Positions 13,823-22,448 of a stretch of DNA of 24,201 nt are shown piece by piece. The DNA lies in assembly GCA_023700885.1 (NCBI GenBank), contig JAMPYA010000014.1, forward strand, positions 1 through 24,201. The letters are read 5' to 3'. Under the pieces are notes generated by a model. It saw only the letters and a program-made list of their open reading frames with translations, was not told the origin of the DNA and searched no databases. The translations under genes were made by a program, and so were the position numbers. The stretch's first letter is position 1, and each line of letters begins with the position of its first letter. The stretch is from Flavobacteriaceae bacterium. Lineage in GTDB: Bacteria; Bacteroidota; Bacteroidia; Flavobacteriales; Flavobacteriaceae.

Positions 13823-13984
13823 ATGAAAAATGAAAAAGACATGTTAAATCTTTTTCAGGTGGAAGAACTTGAAAAAAGATTTGAAATGGGCTGGATTGAT
13901 AGAGTTGTTGTTGGTGCAGGACCAGGCGAAGGAGTTGGGACTGATATTACCACTGGTGAAACCGGAGTACCTATTGGGCAATAA
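13823..13984 (+). CDS. Putative RiPP or pheromone precursor peptide (53 aa)
   Basis: The peptide begins MKNEKDMLNLFQVEELEKRF, an amphipathic, charged, helix-forming stretch like the leaders of ribosomally made modified peptides. It then has EMGWIDR with the only Trp (Trp24), and ends in a flexible Gly/Thr-rich tail (VVVGAGPGEGVGTDITTGE, then TGVPIGQ). It has no Cys, which rules out lanthionine or disulfide chemistry. It is the first gene of an operon with a terpene-synthase-like enzyme and a PqqD-M50 protease, lies after its own operator, and is followed by a strong hairpin. Trp24 is the obvious site if the modification is prenylation, as in ComX; Thr, Asp and Glu in the tail are alternatives. 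No similar sequence is known to me. The leader-core split is inferred. Confidence 0.7.
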   Translation: MKNEKDMLNLFQVEELEKRFEMGWIDRVVVGAGPGEGVGTDITTGETGVPIGQ

Positions 13985-14008
13985 TTCTTAAAGTTTACAA
14001 TCTCAAAT

Positions 14009-14041
14009 AGTATTAAGGATACTGTTAGTATCCTTAATACT
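14009..14041 (+). promoter_or_regulatory. 14-bp perfect hairpin between peptide and enzyme genes
   Basis: AGTATTAAGGATAC (14009-14022), loop TGTTA, GTATCCTTAATACT (14028-14041). There is no T tract behind it, so it is more likely a 3' stabiliser, processing site or partial attenuator than a full terminator. Such a hairpin would let the peptide message accumulate above the enzyme messages, which is usual for precursor peptides. Confidence 0.65.
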
Positions 14042-14060
14042 TGTACAACAATCCATAATT

Positions 14061-15251
14061 ATGTTAAAAAAACTATACTATTTATATATTTTGTTTGTGT
14101 GTATTACAACCAATTCTTCCGCACAAAAATATACTACTAAAAATATTATTGTAGATTCAAACACACAAAAGCCCATAAGTAATGTTAATATTTTTAATAA
14201 GATAGACAACACTATTACTAACGATGATGGTAAATTTATTTTTAATTCAACTATTGATTCTATTGAGATTTCTCATTTAGGATTTGAAAAATTAATAACA
14301 AATTTTGGTGATTTAAGAAAGAGAGATACCGTGCTTTTAAAACAGCACGTTATACCATTGAATGAAGTTGATGTTACAAGTAAAGAAGCTTATATTCAAA
14401 CGGTTTATAATAGGGTAAATGATAACTTTCCTTATTTCGAATATGGCGAAAAAGTTTTTTTGAGATGCATTGTTAAAAAAAATAACGAAATAATTAAGTT
14501 TCAAGACATTTTATTAGATGTAGGACGTAACTCTATTTTTACGAGTCCAAATTTTAAAAATATTGTTTACGATATAAAGATTCTAAATCTGAGAAAAGCA
14601 GGAATAATTTCAAAGTCTAAAATTGAAGAAGATTTTGGATTACTTTCATTTGAAAATTTATTCAAGTGGTATTCTGCTATTTTTACCAACCCCAAAAACT
14701 ATAGCTATTCAGAAGAAATGACAACTGATTTAAATTATAAAAAAATAAACTTCAGAAGGAAAGTATCCAGTAGTATGGATAAGGGAATTGAAGGCTATTA
14801 CATAATAAATAATAATGATTTATCATTTTATAAAGTTCATTATAACACAGTGTTTGACAACATACTTGATATACCTTTCAACGAAAGTAAAGGTATAAAA
14901 TGGAGAACTATTGGTAATGAGTTAGAGGTAACATTTAATAAAAACATTCAACAAGATAAATATTTTATAAATAATGGAAAATTAAAAAATGTGGTTGAAG
15001 TGATTAATAACGATGTAAGATCAACCTACGAGGCATCTTATCAAATTTTGACTACTCAAAGTTTTGTTACACAAAAAATTAATTCAAATTATTCTTCAAC
15101 TAAAGATATTTTCATGGTTGATTTTAATTACGATAAGACTTTTTGGTTTAGTCAAAATCAGTTATTGTTAAATAACGAATTAATAAATTTTATAAATAGT
15201 TTAAATGACAAGAAAAAGCAGTATAAGATTTATTCAAACTTCACTGAGTAG
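14061..15251 (+). CDS. Secreted protein with carboxypeptidase-regulatory-like domain (396 aa)
   Basis: A signal peptide ends near SSAQ (about residue 21). Residues about 25-105 form a CarboxypepD_reg-like (CarbopepD_reg_2) beta-sandwich: IIVDSNTQKPISNVNIFNK, then TNDDGKFIF, then DSIEISHLGFEKL. This domain often opens Bacteroidetes outer-membrane or periplasmic proteins. The following ~290 residues are beta-rich and unrecognised. No barrel or plug of a TonB receptor is present, and the length is too short for one. It lies in the peptide operon, starting 77 bases after the peptide and ending 2 bases before the terpene-synthase-like gene. A role in peptide export, surface display or self-protection is possible but not shown. 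Confidence 0.8.
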   Translation: MLKKLYYLYILFVCITTNSSAQKYTTKNIIVDSNTQKPISNVNIFNKIDNTITNDDGKFIFNSTIDSIEISHLGFEKLITNFGDLRKRDTVLLKQHVIPLNEVDVTSKEAYIQTVYNRVNDNFPYFEYGEKVFLRCIVKKNNEIIKFQDILLDVGRNSIFTSPNFKNIVYDIKILNLRKAGIISKSKIEEDFGLLSFENLFKWYSAIFTNPKNYSYSEEMTTDLNYKKINFRRKVSSSMDKGIEGYYIINNNDLSFYKVHYNTVFDNILDIPFNESKGIKWRTIGNELEVTFNKNIQQDKYFINNGKLKNVVEVINNDVRSTYEASYQILTTQSFVTQKINSNYSSTKDIFMVDFNYDKTFWFSQNQLLLNNELINFINSLNDKKKQYKIYSNFTE

Positions 15252-15253
15252 CA

Positions 15254-17137
15254 ATGCAAGGTAAAATCCTTTTTCTTGACAAATCCCCTTCTTTCTATAA
15301 AGAATACCCAAATTTATTTTCAAAGTATTTTAAAAAAATCCCAAGAGAGCAAATCAATGCTTTATCAAAAGCAGGTTACCATTATTACCATGCTGTTTTA
15401 TGCCTTGATGCTATTATAGATGATGGAGATTTTAAAAAAATCCCTCAAATGCTTACTTTACAAGAGGAAAGTATAAAATTATTAACCTCGGTTTATGGGC
15501 TAGAATCAGAATTTTGGAATTTATGGGATAAACGAAAAGCAGAATACTTTGAAGCAGTAAGGATAGAGAAATTTTTGTCAAAATCGGATAATTTTGATTT
15601 TGAGGCATATCAAGATTTAGCCGATAAAAAATCCGCATTTGGTAAAGTTGCCATTGACTCATTATTTTCTCTTGAGCAAAACAAAGACTTTTATACGTAT
15701 CAAAAGCTATTACTTTCCCATAAATCTTTTTCGGTAGGCTTTCAACTTTATGATGATGTAAAGGATTTTAAGGAAGATTTTGAAAAAGGGCAGTTCAATT
15801 ATGCTATTGAGCAACTTAAAAAAGGAGTAGATTTTGACCAATACAAACAAGACATTACAATACTAAACAAAATACTATTCATAAAAGGAATTGGACAATC
15901 TATTTTATCCAAATCAATCTTGCAATTTGAACAAGCTATTGCAGTTTTAAATGATTTAGGCATCCAAAGTGAGTGGCTTAAAACCGTTATTGAAATGAAG
16001 GTAACTATTAAGAACTATTTAGATATAACCAATGGCTATTTGGCGACTATTACAGCGAAACTGGAATTAAAAAACCTACAATCTAACACATATCACTTCT
16101 TTGATTTTAACGAAATAAAAGATAATAGAATCAAAAACGGTTTGGATTTCATTAAATCAGATTTTCAACAAAATTATACAGATTTGAAACATATTATGTA
16201 TTTAGGGCAATTGGATGGCTTTGAAAACGATATCAATATTCATATTTCGGATACTTTCCAACGAGCTTTACTAAATGACTGTTTTTATACTATCTCAAAC
16301 TATTACAAATTGGATATTTCTGATTTTATAAAAAACGAATGTCAGTATTTAATTGGTTTAAGAAATAAGGATATTATCGGTGGATGGTCATATTTTCCAA
16401 CTGTTCATGAAATTGCTGCTGACATTGATGATTTAGGGCAAATGATTCAATTTTTTGTTTTATCAAAAAACCAACAATTTGTTGATGAGTATTGCCAAAA
16501 TGCTATTACAATTGCCTTAAACGAACGTATGCTTAATAATGGGGGAATTGAGACTTGGGTAATTCCCAAAGAAGGGCAAAATAAAGTCCAAAAAAGACAG
16601 GAATATTTTAATGCCACAAAATGGGGTAAAGGACCCGATGTAGAAGTTGTAGCAAACTTTACATATTCACTGGCTATTTTAGACAAAGAACAATACTGGG
16701 ATGTAATCAAAAAGGCTATATCATACATAGTTGATCAACAAGAAACCAAAGGATATTGGGAAAGCAGATGGTACTATGGCAACTATTATGGAACTTATGT
16801 ATGCCTTAGATCACTTAGAGAGTTTGAAAAAGATTTCAAAAAAGAAATTCGAAATGCATTATATTTTTTGACCTCTAGTCAAAATGAAGATGGTGGTTTT
16901 TCCATTGATAAAAATAAAGCTTCCGACCCTCTTTCTACAGCTTTAGCTACACTTGGGCTTAAATTATTTTTTGACAAAAATTATGAAGCAATTAAAAAGG
17001 CAGTGATTTATTTAAAAAATTTGCAAAATGAAGATGGGTCGTGGATGGCTGTAGACTTTATTAAGCCTAAAGTTCATGAACCATATAAAAGCAAAACACT
17101 TACTACTGCTTATGTTTTAAAGGCACTTAGCATATAA
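15254..17137 (+). CDS. Two-domain terpene synthase-like enzyme: class I isoprenoid-synthase fold fused to class II DxDD cyclase fold (627 aa)
   Basis: The N-terminal ~280 residues look like a class I isoprenoid synthase: an Asp-rich LCLDAIIDDGD (Asp52, Asp56, Asp57), a K(K)S pair at 125-127 and a second Asp-rich GFQLYDDVKDFKED (Asp167, Asp168, Asp171, Asp175). These residues would bind Mg-diphosphate. The C-terminal ~290 residues look like the catalytic lobe of squalene-hopene cyclase: AADIDDLGQM contains the DxDD acid (Asp390-Asp393), ESRWYYGNYYGTYVCLRSL matches the RWG..YIYGT segment, and QNEDGGFS and LQNEDGSW are QW-type repeats. There is no membrane segment. This is an alpha-beta type bifunctional architecture as in plant and fungal terpene synthases, rare next to a peptide gene. 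It might prenylate and cyclise the peptide, or make a free terpene. Stop and next start share a base. Confidence 0.78.
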   Translation: MQGKILFLDKSPSFYKEYPNLFSKYFKKIPREQINALSKAGYHYYHAVLCLDAIIDDGDFKKIPQMLTLQEESIKLLTSVYGLESEFWNLWDKRKAEYFEAVRIEKFLSKSDNFDFEAYQDLADKKSAFGKVAIDSLFSLEQNKDFYTYQKLLLSHKSFSVGFQLYDDVKDFKEDFEKGQFNYAIEQLKKGVDFDQYKQDITILNKILFIKGIGQSILSKSILQFEQAIAVLNDLGIQSEWLKTVIEMKVTIKNYLDITNGYLATITAKLELKNLQSNTYHFFDFNEIKDNRIKNGLDFIKSDFQQNYTDLKHIMYLGQLDGFENDINIHISDTFQRALLNDCFYTISNYYKLDISDFIKNECQYLIGLRNKDIIGGWSYFPTVHEIAADIDDLGQMIQFFVLSKNQQFVDEYCQNAITIALNERMLNNGGIETWVIPKEGQNKVQKRQEYFNATKWGKGPDVEVVANFTYSLAILDKEQYWDVIKKAISYIVDQQETKGYWESRWYYGNYYGTYVCLRSLREFEKDFKKEIRNALYFLTSSQNEDGGFSIDKNKASDPLSTALATLGLKLFFDKNYEAIKKAVIYLKNLQNEDGSWMAVDFIKPKVHEPYKSKTLTTAYVLKALSI

Positions 17138-18333
17138 TGAAATCAGAATTTAAAAATATAAAACCTGTATTATCAGAATATGTTGAATTCAACAAACTAA
17201 AAGAAAGTGAGTATATTTTATCCAATCTTAAACACAGGCATTATTTAAAAATAAACAAAGAAACTTACAATCTGTTGAATTTAATAGATGGCACCAGAAA
17301 TCTACTTCAAATACAGAAATTATACAATGATATTTATAAAAAGCATATTGAATTAGAGCAAATAGAAAGTTTGCTGTACATAAAGCTTTCCAAATATGGT
17401 ATTTTGACAGGTTATGAAGATCTTATCATACCTTATCAAAAGCCCGATTATTTAAAACTGAGTTTTATTATTTTTAATGAACGCATTGTTTCAAAAATAG
17501 TAAAGAATTTTATGTTTTTATTCAAATTTAAAATCGCTTTATTTGTAATAGTTAGTTGTATTTCAGTATTAATCATATTGGGTATTTTAAATTTTGATGC
17601 TTATAAAAGTTTTAACTTGCAAGAAAGCCTTATTTATTTTTTTATCATAATGGCAGTAAGTGTGACTTTACATGAAATAGGTCACGCTAGCTCGGCTCAC
17701 TTTTTTGGAGCAAAACATGGGGGAATCGGTGGCGGGTTTTATTTGTTCACACCTGTTTATTATGCCGACGTTACAGACATATGGCGATTAAGTAAATGGC
17801 AACGAATTGTGGTCAATTTGTCGGGCATGTATTTTGAGTTGATTTTTTGCACATTAGTTGCATTAATTGGGTATTTCACCAATAACTTTGTTTTGACAAT
17901 ACTGGCCATTATAATCTGTGTTAATACCCTGTTAAATCTTAATCCGTTTTTAAGAAGTGACGGATATTGGGTGTTAACAGATTTAACTGATAAACCAAAT
18001 TTACTGTACCATTCCTTCATGAAAGTGAAAGATATTTACAGAATAATAAAAGGGAATGGCGTGAAATGGACTAAAACAGATATACTGCTTGTCATATATG
18101 GCCTTGTTAGTTATGGCTTTATTGGATTGTTTCTGTATTATGTTCTTTTTAAAAACCCCAACTCCATTTTGAATTTTCCAAACAATGCAATTGAATTTAT
18201 AAAAAGCATTTTCGACAAAGACCAAGAGGTTACTTTAGCAAAATATGGAGAATTGATAATCCCCTTGATGTTTTACTATTTATTATTCAATTTACTTAAA
18301 GTTGGCTTAAAAAAAGGAATTGAAAAAATATGA
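17137..18333 (+). CDS. PqqD-like domain fused to M50-type membrane zinc metalloprotease (398 aa)
   Basis: Residues about 5-95 are a small helix-rich domain (YILSNLKHRHYLKINKETYNLL, LLQIQKLYND, LLYIKLSKYGIL) like PqqD, the leader-peptide-binding module of many modified-peptide pathways. The rest is a multi-pass M50-family protease: HEIGH (His179, Glu180, His183) in a membrane helix, and NPFLRSDGYW (Asn269 to Asp275) supplying the third zinc ligand. Other membrane helices lie around residues 132-155, 160-180, 225-265, 313-338 and 370-390. Relatives such as YydH-type 'putative peptide zinc metalloproteases' occur in peptide-maturation loci. It probably recognises the 53-residue peptide and cuts or exports it through the inner membrane. 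It starts on the last base of the terpene-synthase-like gene and ends the operon; no export ABC gene follows. Confidence 0.87.
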   Translation: MKSEFKNIKPVLSEYVEFNKLKESEYILSNLKHRHYLKINKETYNLLNLIDGTRNLLQIQKLYNDIYKKHIELEQIESLLYIKLSKYGILTGYEDLIIPYQKPDYLKLSFIIFNERIVSKIVKNFMFLFKFKIALFVIVSCISVLIILGILNFDAYKSFNLQESLIYFFIIMAVSVTLHEIGHASSAHFFGAKHGGIGGGFYLFTPVYYADVTDIWRLSKWQRIVVNLSGMYFELIFCTLVALIGYFTNNFVLTILAIIICVNTLLNLNPFLRSDGYWVLTDLTDKPNLLYHSFMKVKDIYRIIKGNGVKWTKTDILLVIYGLVSYGFIGLFLYYVLFKNPNSILNFPNNAIEFIKSIFDKDQEVTLAKYGELIIPLMFYYLLFNLLKVGLKKGIEKI

Positions 18334-18559
18334 TTGGCAATAAAGTATAGGCATAATAAATGGTAAGTCCATATCAAAAAATTGTTATTTCAACATAATA
18401 AAATTGCATTTAAAATTTTTGTTAATAAATAAATTTATTGATATTAAAGTTTTGTTAATAAAGCAAAGGATAAAAACTGAATTACCAAACAACAAATTCA
18501 TTATCCTTACAAAAAGGTTGAATTAATGGGGGATTTATTTTATAAATAAACACCTATTC

Positions 18560-21500
18560 TTATCTAATAAGACTAAAATGACCTCTTTTTTCTTTAGTAT
18601 TTCCGTTGGAATCTATCAATAAAACACTAAACCAAAAGTCAGATGCCGGAAGTGGGCTTCCTTTAAAATAACCATCCCAACCTATACTTCCCGGATTAAT
18701 TTTAGCTACAATTTTACCATAACGGTCGTAAATATGGATTAGTGAATTTGGATAAAATTGGTTGTTTACCCCAATTACATTCCAGTAATCGTTGTAGCCA
18801 TCGTTGTTTGGAGTAAAAAAATTGGGATAACCAATGACAGACACCTCTATTTTTTCGGTACCACAATTGTTTTTGTCATTTACATAAACAGTGTAAATCC
18901 CCGGGCTGACATTTTCAAAAAGAGGATTGTCTTGATACGAAAGTATCGGTTCATTGTCTTTCTGTATGGCGTATTCATAATCACCAATTCCTAAATTAAG
19001 GGTTTCTATTGCAATGCTATTACTGGAAGAGTCGTCTTTTATTTCAATTTGATTAACTGAAATTGAAGCAATATTTGATTCAGTTACTATTATTTGTTTT
19101 GGGAAAGAAACACAAGCATACTGAGATGTAGCCGTAACTGTATAGATACCTCCTTTATAAATCAAAGCTTCTGCATTTTTACTGATTTCTATATTATTTT
19201 CATCAGTCCATCGATAGGAATAATCAGCTTCTTTAGGATTTACAATAGAAAGTTTTTTTGGAATCTTATTTAAACATAGTATCTCAGTGTCTACCAATTC
19301 AAAATCAGGTTTTTGATTGACTATAAAATCAAAAGAAGTTTCTGCTACGCAATTGTTATTTAATTTATTTTCAACAATTACAGTTACTGTTTGAGAAGTT
19401 GTTAAAAATGGATTTGGCAATGGGCTTGGTAAATTAATCCCGTTTTCATCAATATATGAAACGAGCATAGCTGTTTGTCCGTTTAAAACAGAAGTTTCAA
19501 TAGTTGAAGTATCAAAAGGATATTTACCGTCAAAATCATCATCACAGGCAACAAGATTTATTATTGAGTTTGCTACCGGCATTTTATCGACTACAAAATC
19601 CAAAAAAGTCTCTGCAAAACAGGCACCTGCCACATCGTTGGACGTATTATCTGTTACTCTAACCCGGATGGTTTGAGTGGATGTTAAAAACGGATTGGGC
19701 AATGGACTTGGCAAAGGATTTCCATTTTTATCCATATACGAAACTATCATTCCTGTTTGACCATTTAATACAGATGATTCGATAGCAGAAGTATCAAAAG
19801 GATACAAACCATCAAAATCATCATCACATTTCCGTTCAATTTTAACAGGATTCGCAATTGGAATAGGCTCTACCTTTAATGTAATGTGAGCGCCCAGCCC
19901 TAAACAATCATTATTTAGTTTGCTGTCGACCCGAATATAAATTTGCTGTGAATAAGGAAATCCGATATTTCTGTAATTTGAGGTGTTACCTATTGGATTT
20001 TCTTCAGCTAAGGCATCAGCTTCATTACTGTAGTATGTGATGATTACTTGTTGGCCCTCCGGGAAAATACGTTCTATTTCTTGAGTAACACTGCTAAAAT
20101 CGAAGGTTGCAACCCCGTCTTTCTCATTATTTATCGAATCAATATAATCATCACATTTATAAAAAACGTGTTGAAAATTGGCCGGAATTGCCGTGGTAGC
20201 CACCACTAAATTTAGTTCAGAAACCCTATGACACCCTTCCGGATTTTCAACCCTGGCCCAAACTTTATCTACGCTTACCTTTTGGTTCATGTAGGCTGTA
20301 GGGGTAAGGATTTTTTCACTGCTATCATTGCTATCTGCTGCTGCGTAGGAAGTAAAAAAAGTGATGGTTTCATTATTTGCATTGGATGATATTTTGGTAT
20401 TGGCCTCCGTTAAATTAAAAGCACTAAATCCATCAATATTATCATCGCATTGTTTAAGTACTACCGAACTCGCCACCACAGGTAATTTAGTTACTTCTAT
20501 ATCAAAATTTGTAAATGCACTGCAGCTATTGTTGCCTTTATTTGTCATTTTTACATAAATGGTTTGAGGCGATTTTATATTGGGATAAGCTGTTGGATTT
20601 GTGATGCGGTTAGTATAAGCAAGATCGGTATAATAAGTTAGGTCAAAAACAGCAGCCGATTGCCCATTTAATAATTCATTTTCCTTTACAGTCAGATTAA
20701 TCAACACTTTCCCATCCGTATCAGAACCTACCGAATTGTTCTCGCATAGCTTTAAAGGTGTACTATTGGTGCCGGGCATGGGGTTTTCATCCACCTGTAA
20801 ACTAAAACTGGTAAGTGCATAACAAGCTTCATTGTTTTTATTGTACACTTTTGCATAGATGGTTTCTTTTGTATAGGCAGCCCGGTTGGTGTAAGCAGTG
20901 GCATTGGATATGGCAATACCCGAATTGAAATTAGCTAAGCCGGTATAATATTTTATGTTGAAAACAGCAGGGTTCTGACTATTTAAAATAGCTGCGCTTT
21001 GAGCAGTTAAATCAACTGTATAATAGCCATCGTTATCGGTATCGCATATGCTAATATCGTTTGGCGTGCTTGCCTGTGGTTGTTCATAAATTATGACTTT
21101 TACTATAGTAGTTGCTGTTTCTGTACCTACTTTGGCCGTAGCCGTCACTTCAAAACTACCCGGTTTAGAAAAAAGATGCGTAGGCGAAAGGATTGTTGCT
21201 GTATTGTTTAGACCGGTATCGGGGTCTCCAAAATCCCAAGTTACAGAATCAACGGTATCCAACAAACTAAACGAGGTTGGGTTGCCAAAGCAAAGGTTTT
21301 CAACCTGGATTGAAATATTGAAATACGATTGAATAAATGGAGGTAAGCCCAAGCGCGCTCTTTTTCCTCCCAATTCGACCCCATTGTTTTGATATGCTGC
21401 GCCAACACCTAACTCATTTGGTTTATTAATTACATCTAAAAAGGTGCTGTGTTCTACAGCCACATATATTTTTCCGTTGGTAGCTAATTGTAAGGCGCCG

Positions 21501-22435
21501 TAAACTTTTACCTCTGCATTGATTTTTTGTTTTGAGTTTACTATAGCGGTTTCTGAGCCTGCTTCTAAATTATACTGATATATGCCCTCATTGTGAACAC
21601 TTACATAGAGTACCTTACTATTGGGTGAAAATTCGATGCCATAAGGTGTTTGATAGGTTTCATTATCCAAATCCATTAGTGTTGATGGATTAGACACTAT
21701 ACCCGTTGCCGCATCAAAATCAAATAATTGCACTTCTGCCAATCCTCTACCGTTGGCCACTGCCAGTTTGGTGCCATCTGGAGCCATTTTTATGGAACCT
21801 ATTGCCTTGGTAGTTTCTGTACCACCGATATAAGAACCTACTGCACTTATTACCGGACCGGGATGTACACCCGAGCCCGATATTTTGTATGCTACAAATT
21901 CATTGCTGTTCCATTTATGGCTTATTACCCAATATTCTTCGGCAATGGAACTTTTAATAGCGGTAATTTTTTCTGTTGCCTGCGAAAGCAATAGCTTGTT
22001 TTTATTGGAAGTAACCCCACCCAAACCACCGTCTAAACTCATATCAACTTCTGTATACTGAAGACCGTTTACGCCTGCCAATTCATCTGCCGTAAGGATG
22101 TAGTATATGGCTGTATTGGCAGGTTTTGGTACAATAATGGCCGAATGCGTACTTGAACTATGTCCCTTTAAACCTGTGCCGTTTAACATAACACCGTGAT
22201 TTTTATTATACACGGTAACTCCATCTGTATAAAATAATAAATTACCATTTTTATCAGAAATGGCGGCACAACCTTCTCGCGTGTTTAAAGCTCCATTGGA
22301 TAAGGCCATTGGAGTGCCGCTGTTAAAATCTAAGCCTGCATTTTCGCCAAAATACCAACTATTGGTTTCTTTTTGAGCCACTGCAAGCCAAGGCAGCATT
22401 AAGAAAAGCAGTTTTATAAATCTTAACAGTTTCAA
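18560..22435 (-). CDS. Large secreted repeat protein with type IX secretion (type B) sorting domain (1291 aa)
   Basis: A TTG start gives the signal MKLLRFIKLLFLMLPWLAVA. Residues about 22-385 resemble a beta-propeller opening with NSWYFGENAGLDF, a form usual in these proteins. A PKD domain follows (SPTHLFSKPGSFEVTATA, about 425-440). Then come six repeats of about 95 residues, most opening with a CDDDxDG-like, possibly calcium-binding, motif and ending with a conserved Cys. Units five and six are nearly identical, a recent duplication. The C-terminal ~90 residues (FFTPNNDGYNDYWNV, then IYDRYGKIVAKI, then GWDGYFKGSPLPASDFWF) are the gliding-motility-associated C-terminal domain that sends proteins through the type IX system and anchors them at the surface. 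Likely an adhesin or surface-layer protein. It is 13 bases after the upstream gene and the last gene of its operon. Confidence 0.92.
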   Translation of the reverse strand: MKLLRFIKLLFLMLPWLAVAQKETNSWYFGENAGLDFNSGTPMALSNGALNTREGCAAISDKNGNLLFYTDGVTVYNKNHGVMLNGTGLKGHSSSTHSAIIVPKPANTAIYYILTADELAGVNGLQYTEVDMSLDGGLGGVTSNKNKLLLSQATEKITAIKSSIAEEYWVISHKWNSNEFVAYKISGSGVHPGPVISAVGSYIGGTETTKAIGSIKMAPDGTKLAVANGRGLAEVQLFDFDAATGIVSNPSTLMDLDNETYQTPYGIEFSPNSKVLYVSVHNEGIYQYNLEAGSETAIVNSKQKINAEVKVYGALQLATNGKIYVAVEHSTFLDVINKPNELGVGAAYQNNGVELGGKRARLGLPPFIQSYFNISIQVENLCFGNPTSFSLLDTVDSVTWDFGDPDTGLNNTATILSPTHLFSKPGSFEVTATAKVGTETATTIVKVIIYEQPQASTPNDISICDTDNDGYYTVDLTAQSAAILNSQNPAVFNIKYYTGLANFNSGIAISNATAYTNRAAYTKETIYAKVYNKNNEACYALTSFSLQVDENPMPGTNSTPLKLCENNSVGSDTDGKVLINLTVKENELLNGQSAAVFDLTYYTDLAYTNRITNPTAYPNIKSPQTIYVKMTNKGNNSCSAFTNFDIEVTKLPVVASSVVLKQCDDNIDGFSAFNLTEANTKISSNANNETITFFTSYAAADSNDSSEKILTPTAYMNQKVSVDKVWARVENPEGCHRVSELNLVVATTAIPANFQHVFYKCDDYIDSINNEKDGVATFDFSSVTQEIERIFPEGQQVIITYYSNEADALAEENPIGNTSNYRNIGFPYSQQIYIRVDSKLNNDCLGLGAHITLKVEPIPIANPVKIERKCDDDFDGLYPFDTSAIESSVLNGQTGMIVSYMDKNGNPLPSPLPNPFLTSTQTIRVRVTDNTSNDVAGACFAETFLDFVVDKMPVANSIINLVACDDDFDGKYPFDTSTIETSVLNGQTAMLVSYIDENGINLPSPLPNPFLTTSQTVTVIVENKLNNNCVAETSFDFIVNQKPDFELVDTEILCLNKIPKKLSIVNPKEADYSYRWTDENNIEISKNAEALIYKGGIYTVTATSQYACVSFPKQIIVTESNIASISVNQIEIKDDSSSNSIAIETLNLGIGDYEYAIQKDNEPILSYQDNPLFENVSPGIYTVYVNDKNNCGTEKIEVSVIGYPNFFTPNNDGYNDYWNVIGVNNQFYPNSLIHIYDRYGKIVAKINPGSIGWDGYFKGSPLPASDFWFSVLLIDSNGNTKEKRGHFSLIR

Positions 22436-22448
22436 ACAATTTTAAGCC

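Noticed and set aside
13823..13984. Peptide as a lanthipeptide, sactipeptide or lasso precursor
   Set aside because: It has no Cys, and no LanB/LanC/LanM, radical SAM or lasso cyclase gene is nearby.
14061..15251. Protein as a TonB-dependent receptor or DUF5686-type full-length protein
   Set aside because: Only the N-terminal carboxypeptidase-regulatory-like domain fits; plug and barrel are absent and the length is too short.
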